Positions 11,520 through 23,822 of a stretch of DNA of 64,000 nt are shown here, one piece after another. The stretch is taken from contig CAWZYM010000269.1 of NCBI GenBank assembly GCA_963966185.1, positions 1 to 64,000 of the forward strand, given 5' to 3'. This stretch comes from Rhabditoides inermis (Eukaryota; Nematoda; Chromadorea; Rhabditida; Rhabditidae). The position numbers and the translations under genes are program-made. Each line of letters begins with the position of its first letter. Position 1 is the first letter of the stretch. The notes beneath the pieces were generated by a model. That model was given only the letters and a program-made list of their open reading frames with translations, had not been told where the DNA came from and searched no databases.

Positions 11520-12200
11520 ACTACTAAACCCAACTACGCGCGGATAAATGAAATCAGACAAAGTGTGACGACTGCCACCTTTTCAATAATGATTGCGATT
11601 GCTTCACGGAAAATTATGACATATGAAAAGAAGATACTCGGACTGCCGAAGGTGAGCGATCGATAGTTCCGTTTCCTGCATAAGGTGAATTCTGTGAATT
11701 CCTCACTTTGTTTGAAGCTCGTGCTCTCGCCCCGGCTAGACGTGCCGGCTGGACGTGCAAAGACGTGCCAGACGGCTGGTGAAGGTGAATAAATCGTCAG
11801 GAACTGTCCCTCAGAGTTTGATAACAGAATGAAAATCCGAGATTCATCAGTAAAAACACTACAGTTCGATCTACTTTACGTTTTCATGAAGCCATGAATC
11901 GTCACAACTCTAATAATGACTCGAAACGTATGTATGTTACATACAAGAAAGTAGAGTGAATACATTCAGTCAAATGTACTGCTGGAACTCGTAAAGAGAT
12001 AGTTGGAATTCGAAAGCTGCAGCAAGAACAGCAAGAGTGAACATTTGAACGATAAACTGGTAAACAACACTGTGGAGTGCGAGTGACGCGTTAGTTTCAC
12101 GTGTTCGAAGCAGAACATGCGTTTTTTTGCTTTGTATAGTGAAACAATGATTCGAGCATAAGCTGATGCAAGACTCGTCTCGTTTCGCGCTCTAATTAGA
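11520..12200 (-). pseudogene. possible srx-like receptor remains (TM6-TM7 region)
   Basis: The minus strand carries two hydrophobic frames in gene order: VVYQFIVQMFTLAVLAAAF near 12.05 kb, and SIFFSYVIIFREAIAIII near 11.6 kb, the latter ending in a stop near 11.53 kb. QFIVQ followed by a hydrophobic run resembles TM6 of class X receptors. Exon ends and an N-terminal half were not found. This may be a decayed gene or chance hydrophobic frames. Confidence 0.3.
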
Positions 12201-12714
12201 GCTGTGAGATGGGAGATAGGCTAAGTACAAAGTCTATTACGGAAGTCTAATGAAATATTTTTCTAGAGGTGATCGAATAAATTATTTAGAGCTCGCATCC
12301 AACAAAAGCGAGACCGCGTGCCGTGAAAGGTGTGCAGTTATAATAACACACAAAGAGAGCAATCGAAAAGCGCACGTAATAAACTGGGAAAGGCTGCAAA
12401 TTTCATACATCTGCTGTTTTTGTACAATGCATCGATGAGTCGGAAAGTAGAATAAACTGATAAGAAATTTAATTAACTTCGACTAAAAACATGTTTTCAG
12501 ATACATCAAAATACATATTGAAACAACATCATATTTCACAAAAAACATAAGACATAGGCACATAAGAGGGACACAAGACAAAACGTTAGAGACACAGTTA
12601 GAGTTAGAGACACACACATGATTGTTCGAAAAACAAATGTTATCGCATCAACAATTAACAGAAGATTTTTTTTGTTTCACAAGAAACCGCTGTTATCAGT
12701 CAGAAGTCTATCAG

Positions 12715-14620
12715 CTACTTCCACGCGTCTCTCAGGTCTTGAAAGTACTTGTCGGTGGTGTCGGAAGGCCTGGTTTCCAGCTGAGCTGTCGCGTCTGTCT
12801 CACACCGCGCAGACTCACCACACAGAAGACAAGACGCTCGTACGCAAAAGCTGCAATGTCGCATCTTTGTTGAAAAAAAATTCGTTACGGCACAGGCAAA
12901 TATCGGGAATGTGATTGGCCTGACAATCACGGAAACGCACCGAAACGCGAGTGACGTGTAGAAGTGGAAGTCGGAGGAGTAGAAGTTGAGGTAGATCAAC
13001 AGGGTGACGTAGACGATGCGCGACGCGAACTCGTTGATCACGAAGAGAAGAACGAGCCGCGTCGTGCGAATGTTCTGTGTCGTCGTCTGCAGTCAAGTTT
13101 CTACAATTTGTTTTCAGTTAGTGAACGGTGGTTGTTTCAACGTTTGAAATTATGTGCTTGAGAGGAAATGAATGACTTTTACTGCGGTAGAGCCTGCGTC
13201 ACAAGAATCAAATCTCATTTAAAGACCGGTTTTCTAGCCCTTCATTCGAGCTGCACTAACCTTTCCGATAGCGATAATTTTTTTGTGTGGCGCTGCGAGT
13301 AATCAGTATTAGCGAACGTTGAATTTAATTAACACGGGCAAACTCTGAACAGCGTTATTGACTTTTTATATCGTACAACCGTGAAAGCTCACGAAGAAAG
13401 TGCATGTGGTCATAAAACAGTTAGTTATCCAACATACGAGATTGTAGTTGTAACCTGAATGAAATAAAATCTCGAGTTCAAAAATCGAGTACTGTTTTTA
13501 AAGAAGGTTTTTATAAGTTTTTTTTAAAGAACTTTTTTCTCGAACATGAGTTTTTTGACGACTTGACCCTCCTTTTGTTTCACGGACTAAGTAACCGGCA
13601 ACCAAAAAAAACTCTCCCGATTTCAATCGAAATGACTGTTACAGGATTGTTGAGGCTGCGCTTTTTTTCGAACACTGTTATGTTCGAAAAAAAACCCACA
13701 GCGTTAGTTAATTTTTACAGTAACAGATCGAGTTTGTTAGTGCCCGAGAATTTCATCGGTGTACACGGTCTTTTATGTATAACCGTGAGTGAACAGAACT
13801 CAGGGCTCCGTGTGCTTTCAGCCAACGTTTACATTTTTTCGGGAAAAACGTATCGATTAGCATATCAGAGAACATTGTTTTGTTTTGCGGATGAGTAAGA
13901 AACGGTAATTTGTTTTCTGTTGTTGCTCACATTGGCACCTCGAAGCACCGTTGGCGAAGCAAAACAATCTAGTTCAATTAGGTGGGTAGTTGTGACAAGA
14001 ATAATAACGGCAAACGTTTATTAAAGCGAAATTCCGTGAACAACAAAAATGTTATCTATAAAACTATTTTAGTCAACTACTACATATGTGAATAAACTTA
14101 CAGTGTAAATTGCAAAACAAAGTATTATTGTACGTTTACTGAGAGACTCGTAAATCTGAAAAATAGGTCATCATTTGAATAACAATATAGTACATACATC
14201 AAAATAGTAATAAGATGCACATCTCTCCAAAACCATGAAGAATAACATGATTATGTACATGGTGATTGAAACTCTCTCAATAGCAGAGAAATATGTCTGC
14301 GAGCATAGATCATAGAGCATAGAGCATAGAGCATTTATTAGTATTGTTTTTTTTTGTTCTCACCAGAAATGATTCAATTTGTGTTCAATAGAAAAATACA
14401 GTGGTTATGTACACTAGTCTGTAGATGTCGTCCACAACATATGAACCTGTAATAGAACAATTAAAGTTATTGATGAAATCAACTTGCAAAGAAAACTTGC
14501 CTGAAGAAGACGTGGTACTTTATTATATCTTAGTTTCACCATGACAAGTATTTGCGATGGTAAGTCAACGATCAACATTAGTAGCTCGATCAAAAACAAC
14601 AGTATTTCGAACAAAATCAT
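12715..14620 (-). CDS. sre-like serpentine chemoreceptor (7TM GPCR)
   Basis: Exons read: 14620-14501, 14446-14400, 14296-14198, 14155-14102, 13454-13393, 13292-13257, 13086-12715. Diagnostic pieces are FEILLFLIELLMLIV (TM1), IMLFFMVLERCASYYYFD followed by IYESLSKRT (the ER...YE signature after TM3 of class E), KKLSLSERLTTTQNIR (the LSERYQ..NIR motif before TM6) and TRLVLLFVINEFASRIVYV (TM6). The last exon continues through TM7 to stop at 12715. Two points are unresolved. The first intron would need a GC donor (CAG/GCAAGT) and its phase does not fit the second exon. An exon also seems to be missing between 14102 and 13454, since phases disagree there. The gene may start upstream of 14620, because TTTTAG lies right before that ATG. 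Confidence 0.68.
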
Positions 14621-14802
14621 CTAAAACAAACACTGTGTTGTGAAAACATTGAATGATTGAAAGTGGTGGTTTTGAGGTTACGTGGTTTTAGATATAATTA
14701 TCACGTGGTACTACATACGTGCATTTTACATAACAGAAGTACATGAAATGTCGACTGAGTCAGTGTTAACAAGTTGTGCCTACTAGACACTAAATCGCTA
14801 AA

Positions 14803-16587
14803 TTAAAGGAATGTACCACTCTAAATTTATTTTGCTCAATTTTGTTCAAATTTTAATATGATATTCTTATCAAAATAAAATGTCCAAAGAGTCTATGCAC
14901 TTTGAAAAATAATTATTTAAAAAATAAATACAAAACTATTATTTTATTACGGTAGTACAGAAAACGATGAAATTACTGTTTTTATTCCGTACTTCGGACA
15001 TTTACAGATCTTTTGAGCGATCGGATGTTTTTTCCGGTTTCGGTGTTGTAATAAAGCATTGTGTATATACGCGGTGATCAGCTGATATTTCCGTTGACTG
15101 CATGCAGTTTATTTCGAAGTTTACTTCTTTAAGTGTCTTTTTTATGTTGTGAATACGTTATATATTATCGTATATATTGGTATCCGGGAGTTCTCCTCTC
15201 TGTATTGATGTATGTTCAGTCAGTATCACTTGGTCATAAGGTCTTTACTCCATCACTGTCAAAGCATACACTAACGATATCAGGCCGCGCGAGGGGCGGG
15301 CCTACACAGAACAGGAAGGGTCACAGAGATACAGTAACCCTATGCACAATCAATCAATACCAATTCCCTATACCACGACATCCCCATTCAAATGAGAAAG
15401 CCGTCCTCGGCGTAAAGCATGTGGACACAACTACAGCATTGATTGGGCGATGCGGAAGAATAAATGAAAATGGAGGCGATCTAGTTCTGGAGTGTGAGTG
15501 TAGAGTGGGTGGCTGAGGAGAAAGAGGGAGAGACAAACAGAGAGAGAAGAACAAGGTGGACTGATTGGGGATGAATTGTTTGAAGTACCTGTTGAATACC
15601 TGTTAAGGTTGCGGCTGCCTCTCCGAGATCCCTTGCGCCGCTCACGATGAAGGAGGAGTTTCTGGGAAAGCATCTCCCAAAAAGAGGAAGATGCAGTAAT
15701 TTTAGTATTGATCCTTCGATTACGTTTTGTTGATTTGCTTTTCATTTTGTTGTTCATTATGTTATTGTTATTGATTGGAAAAATAAATTAATTATAATAA
15801 TCCAGTGTATTCATGATATGAACATCTGATTCAGATAGACAAGGATAAATTCTTTCAAGTGAAAAACCCGCTGCAACGTATTTATGTGAAGTGTCTGTTC
15901 ATGATCTCACATATATGTTTCATATATTGTTATAAAAACAATACTATTGCCGAATTTTTTCAAAATATTCGAATTCCCCGCCGACAAAATATGACCCGCA
16001 AATATTTCAAATTCCCGCCAGGCGAGCCGCTGCGCGACTTGCAGACGCGTCGCGTTTTCATTTCAGCCGGTCGCCGATTCCCTCCAATCCACCCCGTGAT
16101 ATCAACATATGTTTTTAAAAAAACACATCAATAACATGTCATGTTTCCATGATTGTTCACATAATGAAAATTACAAATTACATTCAATCCGCGTCATCAC
16201 ATGTGTAATATACTGACAAACTTTCATTTAAAACGGGCGTAGAAACATAACATTCATTACGAATTATTTGAAGAATCGAACAAATATAACTATTGAAAAA
16301 TAAATGAAACAAAACGCAGAATCGCGCGCGCCCGGTAGAGAAAACAGAAGGGCGGACGGTTGCGCTTCGTCAAAAATGACGTCACGTATCATTTCGACAT
16401 TTCTCACTCTGCACGACGTTCATTCTGTTATTTCTCACTAGCTTTTTTAATTTAATAACAATCAGTTTTCTCAGTAATCTTATAACTTTCAACATATGAT
16501 TTTATTATGAAAAGTGCTTGGATTGCCATGTTCTTTCATGTGGTAGTCGTAGTTTACACGCGAAATTCAGAGTGGTATATCCCTTTA
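14803..16587. mobile_element. 1.8 kb interval bounded by CATACCACTCTAAAT-family ends
   Basis: The left boundary TTAAAGGAATGTACCACTC and the right boundary GAGTGGTATATCCCTTTAA are inverted copies of the ends seen at 40825-41214 and 60834-61362. The right end also carries the family's subterminal sequence. The interior has no recognisable transposase. It is either a long non-autonomous member or two separate ends around unrelated DNA. Confidence 0.45.
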
Positions 16588-16599
16588 ACTAAACACTAA

Positions 16600-16830
16600 A
16601 TTGGTACCACCACGAATAACCCCCCGAGCTGCGCAAGTTCGATTACGGTCACCGCCAAATGTTTTGATCGTGTGAAAATAAGGAAATTTGGCAGGTTGTG
16701 GCAGAAATATAGTGGGTTCCCCGTTTTGGCGGTAGGCAAGCTGGGAGTCTTTGTCATTTCTTCGGTCGAAGATAATTCGCCTACCGCCAAAACGGGGGGC
16801 CCACTATACATATGTCGCCACTGTGTCTTC
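16600..16830 (+). mobile_element. TIR/tRNA-like element, copy d, truncated at the left
   Basis: Carries CAAGTTCGATTACGG (box-B-like), TTTTGATCGTGTGAAAAT and the family tag GGCAGGTTGTGGCAGAAATA, then, after an inserted hairpin, resumes TGTCGCCACTGTG. The arrangement matches copy c at 10949-11310. The left inverted-repeat end was not found. Confidence 0.6.
16710..16807. mobile_element. 98 bp hairpin MITE nested in the preceding element
   Basis: TAGTGGGTTCCCCGTTTTGG and the mirror CCAAAACGGGGGGCCCACTA enclose a short loop, giving arms of roughly 30 bp. It interrupts the host element between GCAGAAATA and TGTCGCCAC, so it inserted later. Confidence 0.82.
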
Positions 16831-16861
16831 AACTTCAAGAAAACTATACAATACTATATTT

Positions 16862-17071
16862 CACGGTCCGGATAGTTGCACAGTCGAGAGCGGTCAGGCC
16901 CACGACCGCGCCGCATACACGCGACGCTCTGCTCTTTTGCGAATTTGCCAGCAAGCGGTTGAGCGCGATAATTTCTCTCTTGAAATCGCTACGCGCTCAT
17001 TCACTCGCGGGGCAGCCTGCGCGCCAGCCGCTCTCTCTGTGAGGCGCGCTGTGCAATTATCCGGGCCGTGT
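16862..17071. mobile_element. GC-rich MITE with about 20 bp TIRs
   Basis: CACGGTCCGGATAGTTGCAC at the left mirrors GTGCAATTATCCGGGCCGTG at the right. The 210 bp interior is GC-rich and non-coding. Confidence 0.75.
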
Positions 17072-17262
17072 ATTTGAACATTTGACTGGTGCCTAAGAAT
17101 ATAGAAGCGAGCACCACGCACAGTAATGAATATGGAATGCCGTTTGCCGTGTTTCCAGATATACTGAGAGAAAGAAAAAAATTTCACAAGAAAAGCCACC
17201 AACAAACGGATCACGTTCATAGTTGTCATTCCGCCGCTTTCACTATGACTCAACAAAATACA
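17072..17262 (-). other. short hydrophobic frames, unassigned
   Basis: On the minus strand, MTTMNVIRLLVAFLV is followed across a possible small intron by GIPYSLLCVVLASIFLG. This could be a tiny membrane protein or the tail of one, running into the MITE at 16862-17071. The splice phases do not agree, so I do not call a gene. Confidence 0.2.
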
Positions 17263-17300
17263 TCAGCATCACCACATAACATATGTATCTAATTGTGTGT

Positions 17301-18021
17301 TCAAGGATGCGGGGTGGTGGTTCGACGGCGGGAGCCACGGAAGAACTGCGAGATGTACCTGAACGAGAACGTACAGATGAGGAAGGTTGGTGGGTGCGTG
17401 GTGGAACGGTCGTGGTTTATGAGTGGATATATGTCGACGTTTCAAGTCGTGCCACACTGATCATCGCTTTTCTGCCATGCTCACCTGCGCACACAGTACG
17501 CATCCTCCCTGTTCAACAGAAACACGCGCTGATGATCGACTGATGGCTTCGGCGTATCCTAAACACATCAACATCATTTGTACGGAAAACTTATCGAATT
17601 TTGACCGTAAAGAGGTTATAGTCGGTTCGTTTCGATGCCCAAAAGTGCACAACATGTCCCAGACATCATGAATGATCCAATCGACTAAAGTTTCCATTCA
17701 ATATCCAACTACAGTTTGGTTGAGAATCAGGTTGGGAAGCATCAGGTTTTCTGATCGGTCAGAACCATCGCTGTGTGTGCTCCTTTTCATTGTTCACTCA
17801 CCCAGGTACGCAGCTTCTGCAGTTTGCTGTAGACAAAGCGGCGTTCGCGCAGAAGGCGCATGTGCCACTCCATCACGTCGCGGCGGTCAGACGCGGTAGG
17901 GTAGTGCATCTGGACGAGTCTCCCCTCTATCCACTTTTTCCCCTTCCCTGCTTTCCCTCTCTCCTTCTCTCTTCCTCTTTCTCTTCCGCTCTTTCTCCTT
18001 TCTTATTTCTACCTCTCTCTC

Positions 18022-18075
<54 letters not shown>

Positions 18076-18225
18076 TCTCCCTCTCTCCCTCTCTCCCTCT
18101 CTCCCTCTCTCCCTCTCTCCCTCTCTCCCTCTCTCCCTTTCTTCCTCTATCCCTCTCCCTTTCATTCCCTTTTTCCCTCTTCACGTTTTTCTTTCTCTCT
18201 CAATGTATCTTCTCTTTCTCAATGT

Positions 18226-18286
<61 letters not shown>

Positions 18287-18634
18287 CTCTTTCTCTCTAT
18301 CTCCTTCTCTCTCTCTCTCTTTCTCTTTCTCTCTATCTCCTTCTCTTTCTCTCTCTCTCTCTCTCTCTCACTCACTTCAATGTTAGCTTGACAGACGACT
18401 ATTCCCTGCTTATCCAACACCCCTCCCTTGAAGAATGCAGAGAGTAACCCAAACTCGCTGCCTTCGATATCAATCATCAGATTGTCAACTATCTGAAACA
18501 AGCTTCTTTTTTTTGTTTAAATTATGTTTCACGCGACTTACCTTTCCCGGCACGTATTGCAGTAAAAACTCAGAGAGCTCCACTTGTTGCACCGTTTCAG
18601 GCTGGTAGCGGCCTAGATGTGAGATATTTGGGGG

Positions 18635-18682
<48 letters not shown>

Positions 18683-19970
18683 ACTCACTCTCATGTCTGA
18701 GCACTTGCGCAGTGGCTTGTCCGTTGTGTCCACCTACCGCAACGTGAACAAACGTTCCTAGCTTCTAAAAACACGAGGCTAGGAAATAGCAGTCAGTTTT
18801 TTTTCCGATTTTTGATAAGAGTCAGAAAACGACGCAAAAAGATTCAGACAAGAGTGAGAAATGAGGTGGAAATGGGTAGAAGCGGCTCGGTGAGGCTCGA
18901 AAAATGTTCGAGTCTCCTTGCTCTCTGGCCCTCATTCTAGTTTTTGGGCCTATCCAAAATTCTTTTGACTCTTCTTCATCTTGCCTCATAGAGCTCGCGG
19001 TTTCTCTCCTCCACAGGATCTGCTCCGACAAATGTGACAGCGCCGGGTCCGAGTTTCTGTAATCACATTCATGCTACGGCAAATCAACACGTCCGAAACG
19101 ATCTTTCTCTGATCTTATCCATTCCATTGTGTTATCGCGGTCAACTTGTTGGTTTCACTGTTCATCACGCTCACTTACCTTCTGCATATTCTGTTCGGCT
19201 ACCGTATTGTGACCGACTCCCAGGGTCACTACGTGAGAAGGCTCATCCCGCACCTGTCAAACAAGTAACGGTAAGACGTTTCAAATGGCTTTCGCAACGT
19301 ATTTGGCAGAGATTCGATTGAAAAAAATATCATCTCGCATTTGTGTATCAAATATAGATTAAAGAAGAGAATTGAGCAAAAGATGAAAGAAAGTAGTAGG
19401 TAGTTCGAGTTTGAGAAAAAGAAGACAAGATAATGCGGAGTTGTGTACTTACTTCGCTGATGACGTGCCACTTTGTGTCTTCCTCATCCACCATCTTGAC
19501 TGGCAGGATGGTGGCGTTGAGCCCGCTCTCCTCCTCGCACACATCCATGTCCAAGTAGGCTTCCATCCAAAACTGAAAAAATATGCTGTCTTGATCTTAC
19601 AGAATTGCGATTACCACCAGGTCACTGTCGCTGCTGTACTTCTCGAACTCTCTCCACATACAGTCCTCCCATCGCGCGAACAGACTCGACATTCGTGTGT
19701 CAATGGATGAGCTCTAGGTGATAGGAGATTAGTTGCGGTCGAAGAATCATGAATAGTTAAAGCTTAGTGAAGAATAATCAAACATCAAACGTCCGAACAT
19801 GTTTTTTTGTCGAATTTTTATTTTCGTTCCAAATCACAACGATAAGCAATGTGACTTACGGCTAGCGTCTTTTCGCTAAGCGAGGCGGCGTAGATGCGCC
19901 ACACAACGAAACATGCAGAAACAGCGACTGCGGCGAGGAGTTTGCGACGGTTGTGTTGCAGCAGCCACAT
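17301..19970 (-). CDS. FkbM/Methyltransf_21-type methyltransferase, type II membrane protein
   Basis: Ten exons join in phase: 19970-19860, 19713-19615, 19572-19453, 19253-19179, 18764-18689, 18612-18542, 18492-18376, 17909-17802, 17558-17485, 17358-17301. They give about 302 residues. The N-terminus has a signal anchor (KLLAAVAVSACFVVWRIYA), suggesting a secretory-pathway membrane enzyme. The methyltransferase core follows: VVTLGVGHNTVAEQN, LGTFVHVAVGGHNGQAT, and NLMIDIEGSEFGLL (the acidic IDIEG motif of SAM-dependent FkbM-like enzymes). The tail RVFLLNREDAYCVRRYI is typical of the large nematode branch of the family. The likely role is O- or N-methylation of an unknown substrate; members are largely uncharacterised. 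CT/GA tracts fill the introns at 17.95-18.37 and 18.64-18.68 kb. The exon 2 donor could be 19618 instead of 19615. Confidence 0.85.
17930..18370. repeat. CT/CCCTCTCT microsatellite complex in an intron
   Basis: Over 400 bases of C/T-only sequence, including a run of CTCTCTCC octamers at about 18070-18140. It lies inside an intron of the methyltransferase gene. Confidence 0.95.
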
Positions 19971-20985
19971 AATCGAGAGCGGAAACGGAAACTGCGACTG
20001 CGACTGCGGAATAGCAGATCGCGCCGCCAGATAGCAGACGGGAAGCGATTGCGGTCGGGTCAACCAGTTGGTGAGAACTGTGGAAGCATGATGAAATCGC
20101 AACGACGCCCTGCTGCCGGTCTTCTCACTACAAGTACTTATATCGTATAATTAGCGTCAGAGCTCACGACTGACCACATAGCTATGGTCTCTATCTCACG
20201 ATCAGCTAAAATGTCTTGTCTTCAGGTTTTTCACTCTCACACATTTTGTCTCCGCGGATTATGCGGTTAGAAGATATTAACTGATTTTAGCGTGTAAAGC
20301 GTGTTAAAATGAAAGCACTGGTCTGGTCAAGGGCAAAAAAGTACATCAAACGGAGAAGGTGGGCGAGACATGATATACTTCACTCAAATGAGTATGACAA
20401 TTCGTAGACTTGTTGCTGACAGGGAAAAGTACGGTAAGTTGTGCAGCCACTATGCACTACAAAACAGCTTACCTCGTTCGTAAAAACGAAAAAGCAAGTT
20501 AGTGAAAAATACAGAAACATAATAATTTACGTCTGTATCTATGTACTAATATACTTTATCAACGAAGACAGTTTTTTCTCCATCAGCATAGAAGAGTGTT
20601 GAAGAGTAAAAAAGAAACAAATCGACAAAAATCGGAAAAGATTGACTAGCTTCTCCATGCGATGTCAACTGGAAAATGGTTCGATACGGTAACTAAGAGC
20701 AGCTCTTTCGAAACTTATGTTTTCAAACAGCTGATCGACAAAATTCTGCCGTTTTGTTTTAATTTATGATCTATTGTTTGCTTTAAATGTTGATATTTGT
20801 TTTTTATATTGCATCTACATATTATATTTCTCAAATATGATGATTTTCATACACCTATTAGCTTTTCCAAGTTAAAATGACTGCTTTTTTCGAATGATGC
20901 AACATGTTATTTGTCACCGAACGCTGTGTTGTGCCCGTTTGTTTTTAAATAATTGTATACATGTGTTATATAATACTGTATAGGT
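19971..20985. promoter_or_regulatory. divergent intergenic region
   Basis: About 1 kb between the starts of the methyltransferase (-) and the transposase-like gene (+). It must hold whatever promoters these genes use. It is AT-rich, and I recognise no specific sites. Confidence 0.4.
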
Positions 20986-23553
20986 ATGGAGGTGCAGTCT
21001 GTGCCCCCATCCCTCGTTGCGGAAGATGAGCAGTCGCGAGAAGAACTGGGTCTGCCACCGCTGCCTCCCGCACTTCCCCTCCCGCCGGCACAGGTTTGTT
21101 CCATTTTAAATTCTGGTAATTTACATTACTGTCCCCCATTACAGGTCACTCGAATGGTGGTGCGAGTGGGAGCTGGCGGAGAGACGCGCACATTCGTCAC
21201 AGTGAAGCCAGGCACCGGCCCGCTGCAGCCGTCGGACCCGGCAAGGGCGTTGAAGCGCCGTCGTATGGAGAGCCCGTCTCCCCCTCTTCCAAGTCCTTCT
21301 CCATCTCCGTCTTCACCGCCGTCCACGTCGCCCTCTCCCCCCGGTGAAGCTCCCAGCACAATGACGCCGCCACCGTATAGTGAGTTGATTGTTGTTTATC
21401 GAATTCATGAAGCAGCTACAGTACCCCCGCTGTTAGCTCTATTTTCCGTTGCGTGAATTCGCATCAATCAATCGATTGATAAATCAATCAATGAATCAGT
21501 AGTATATATCGATGATTTTAAGGGTTATTAATGTGTGTTTTGCAGTACGATACGACCGCGACGTGCGTCCCGACCACGACTACTGTGGACACAAGGCGCG
21601 CCAGGCCCTTCTCGACATGCTCCCGGAGTACTCCCTCACCCCCAAGCGCATTCTCAAGGTAGCCAATATTATCTTACTGTATCTTCGTTTGTCATTATAT
21701 TGTAGCATTGTAAGAACGTGTCGCAGTAATTTATAAAGTCGTAATTATATGTGTATTCTCGCGAAGCCGGATGTGCACAGTTATTAGTTCGATAAATATT
21801 TGTTAATGAATGTTTGATTGAATGTTTTAAGGTGTTTCGAAAGAAGGGTACAAACACATGCAGAAAGGGCAACACCATCTGCGCTAAGACAGCTGTGTGT
21901 GTGAGCCGTCTTGCTCGATATTTGGAGGGGGTTTCCATGGCGCTTGGAGTGGAGGCTGTCGGAACGGTTTTCGAAGACACGCCTGCACTAACCGCTACCA
22001 TTCTGCAGATCAGGAGGAAGACCGTGATCAAGATTCTCCACAAGACGGAAGATTCCGGAACCCTGTTGCCTCCGTGTCGCCCGAAGCTGAAGCCCCGTGC
22101 GCGCAAGGATGTCTGGCTGGCGGCGGCTCGCAAGTGCCCCGACTTTGTCAAGGATCGAATCAGGAGGGAGGTGCATGTCTGCTACGTCCACCAGGCGCCG
22201 GTGGTGCCGCGCGATATGAACCAGCACATCAGGAGAGCCTACATTGGAGTGTTCGACTTCAACGTCTGCGAGCAGACCTTCCGCAACATCCTGCATGGGA
22301 TGGGGATGTCGTTCAAGAAGATAACTGGTCGTCTTGTGATATTCGACCGCCCAGACCTAGTGAAGTGAGTGAGAATAAGGGAATTAATGGGGATGAGAAA
22401 GAGTGGGAATGAGATTATACGACAAATAGGGGTGCGATGAAATGGACAAATTGTGCTCGGGAAGAGGGTTGAGAAGGAATGCATTTCAAACACACAATAG
22501 TTAATCGGACTGGAAATGATGTCTCTTTCCGCAATCCGCCCACTTTGGCTCCGCCCACTTTGGCTCCGCCCGCAACCTGCGATTTCAGGTGGCGCGCGAG
22601 CTTCCTGCGCGAGATCCACATTCTCCGTCTCGCAGACTGCTTTCTCGTCTATCTTGACGAAACGTGGATCTTTGCCGGGATGTCGCACGTGCGCGACTGG
22701 CACGACAACAGGATGCTCCTCGATCCGCGCTTCGAAGCGCCTCGGCCTCTCTTCCGGTCCGACCTGCCCGCCTGACAGGGGGCAGAGGGGAATCGTTATC
22801 GGTGCGATCTGTCAGGAGGGTTTCGTTCCCGGCTCGTTCCGCGTGTTCACCACGAACGCCGGTGACGTCGCAGATGGCGATTATCACAGGGCCATGACTG
22901 CTGAGGTGTTCGAGGACTGGTTCCGCTCCATGTATGAGGAGGCGGAGAAGGTGGCCAATGGCAGGAAGGTCATTGTTATCATGGACAACGCGAGCTACCA
23001 TTCCAAGGTGGAAGAGTCTGTTCCTACCAAGAGCAGCACTGTGGGAGTCATCCGCGCTTACCTGGAGGAGAAGGGAGTGAAGCTCGCTCCTAAGATGAAG
23101 AAGGCGCTACTGCAGAAGGAGCTGGACATGTACTTTGCCAGTGTCGGCGGCAGGAAGAAGCAGGTCAAGTATTCCATCGACGACTGGGTACAGGCTAGGG
23201 GAGGAGCAGTGGTGCGGCAGCCGCCGTACCACTGTGACTTTAACCCGATTGAGATGCTCTGGGGGTTCATCAAGGGCAAGGTGCGCAAGGAGAGCACCAC
23301 TCAGACGAAGCTGCCCGTCCTCAAACAGATGGCCATCAAGCTGGCCGAGTCGTTCGATCGTGACAAGATCAAGCCCTACTTCGACCACGTCAAGAAGGTC
23401 GAGCAGAAGTTCATCAAGAAGGACGGTCTGCTGATCACTGCGATGACTGACGTCATCATCGATCCGCACCACCACGACGAGGAGGACGATGAGGCTGAGG
23501 AGGACTTCGTGAAGTTTATCGAGCAGAAGGAGCAGGAGGGACTGGCGGTGTAA
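20986..23553 (+). pseudogene. Tc1/mariner-superfamily (DDE) transposase-like gene with one frameshift
   Basis: Exons 20986-21093, 21145-21379, 21546-21658, 21832-22364 and 22589-23553 join in phase. The N-terminal part is proline-rich (PPLPPALPLPP) with a basic KRRRM. It is followed by an HTH-like region around RRKTVIKIL and then the catalytic domain: first Asp in VYLDETWIFAG, second Asp in VIMDNASYHS, Glu in DFNPIEMLWGF. All three acidic residues are present. I count 88 residues between the second Asp and the Glu, far more than the 34-37 of classical mariner/Tc1, but similar to long-spacer DDE_3 proteins of invertebrates. Near 22764-22776 the frame must shift by one base to pass from FRSDLPA to RGQRGIVIGA, so the copy is broken unless this is a sequence error. 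The C-terminus is acidic (HHHDEEDDEAEED). AATAAA follows at 23678. No terminal inverted repeats were found. The high GC matches host exons. Confidence 0.75.
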
Positions 23554-23737
23554 TCGGTCTGTACTATAATGTAGTGTTATCACACTGTTTGTTAGATTGT
23601 GAATTTATTGTGAATGTTTGTTAGTTGTAAGGATAAGATTGATGGTTAGTTTTGTTTCCTGATTTAAGTTTTTGTTGAATAAACAATCGCGGCGCCATGA
23701 AGTGGATTGTTTTCTGAGAGAGACACACACAAGAGCT

Positions 23738-23822
23738 TGTGGCTCAATCGGCAGAGCGCGCGCCTATAAATCCAGAGGATTTGATGGGACGTGGGTTCGA
23801 ATCCGGCGCTGGGCGGGGATTT
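23738..23822 (+). repeat. tRNA-derived sequence (pseudo-tRNA or SINE head)
   Basis: TGGCTCAATCGGCAGAGCG looks like a D-arm/box A and GTGGGTTCGAATCCGGC like a T-arm/box B. The spacing is long, and neither the anticodon stem nor the acceptor stem pairs properly, so I do not call a functional tRNA. Confidence 0.55.

Noticed and set aside
17775..18386. 203-codon Ser/Leu/Pro-rich frame
   Set aside because: It runs through the intronic CT tracts of the methyltransferase gene; only the short opposite-strand exon at 17802-17909 is real.
21126..21359. Minus-strand Gly-rich frame in the transposase gene
   Set aside because: It is antisense to the proline-rich exon.
23738..23822. Functional tRNA gene
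   Set aside because: Box A and B are present, but the anticodon and acceptor stems do not pair.
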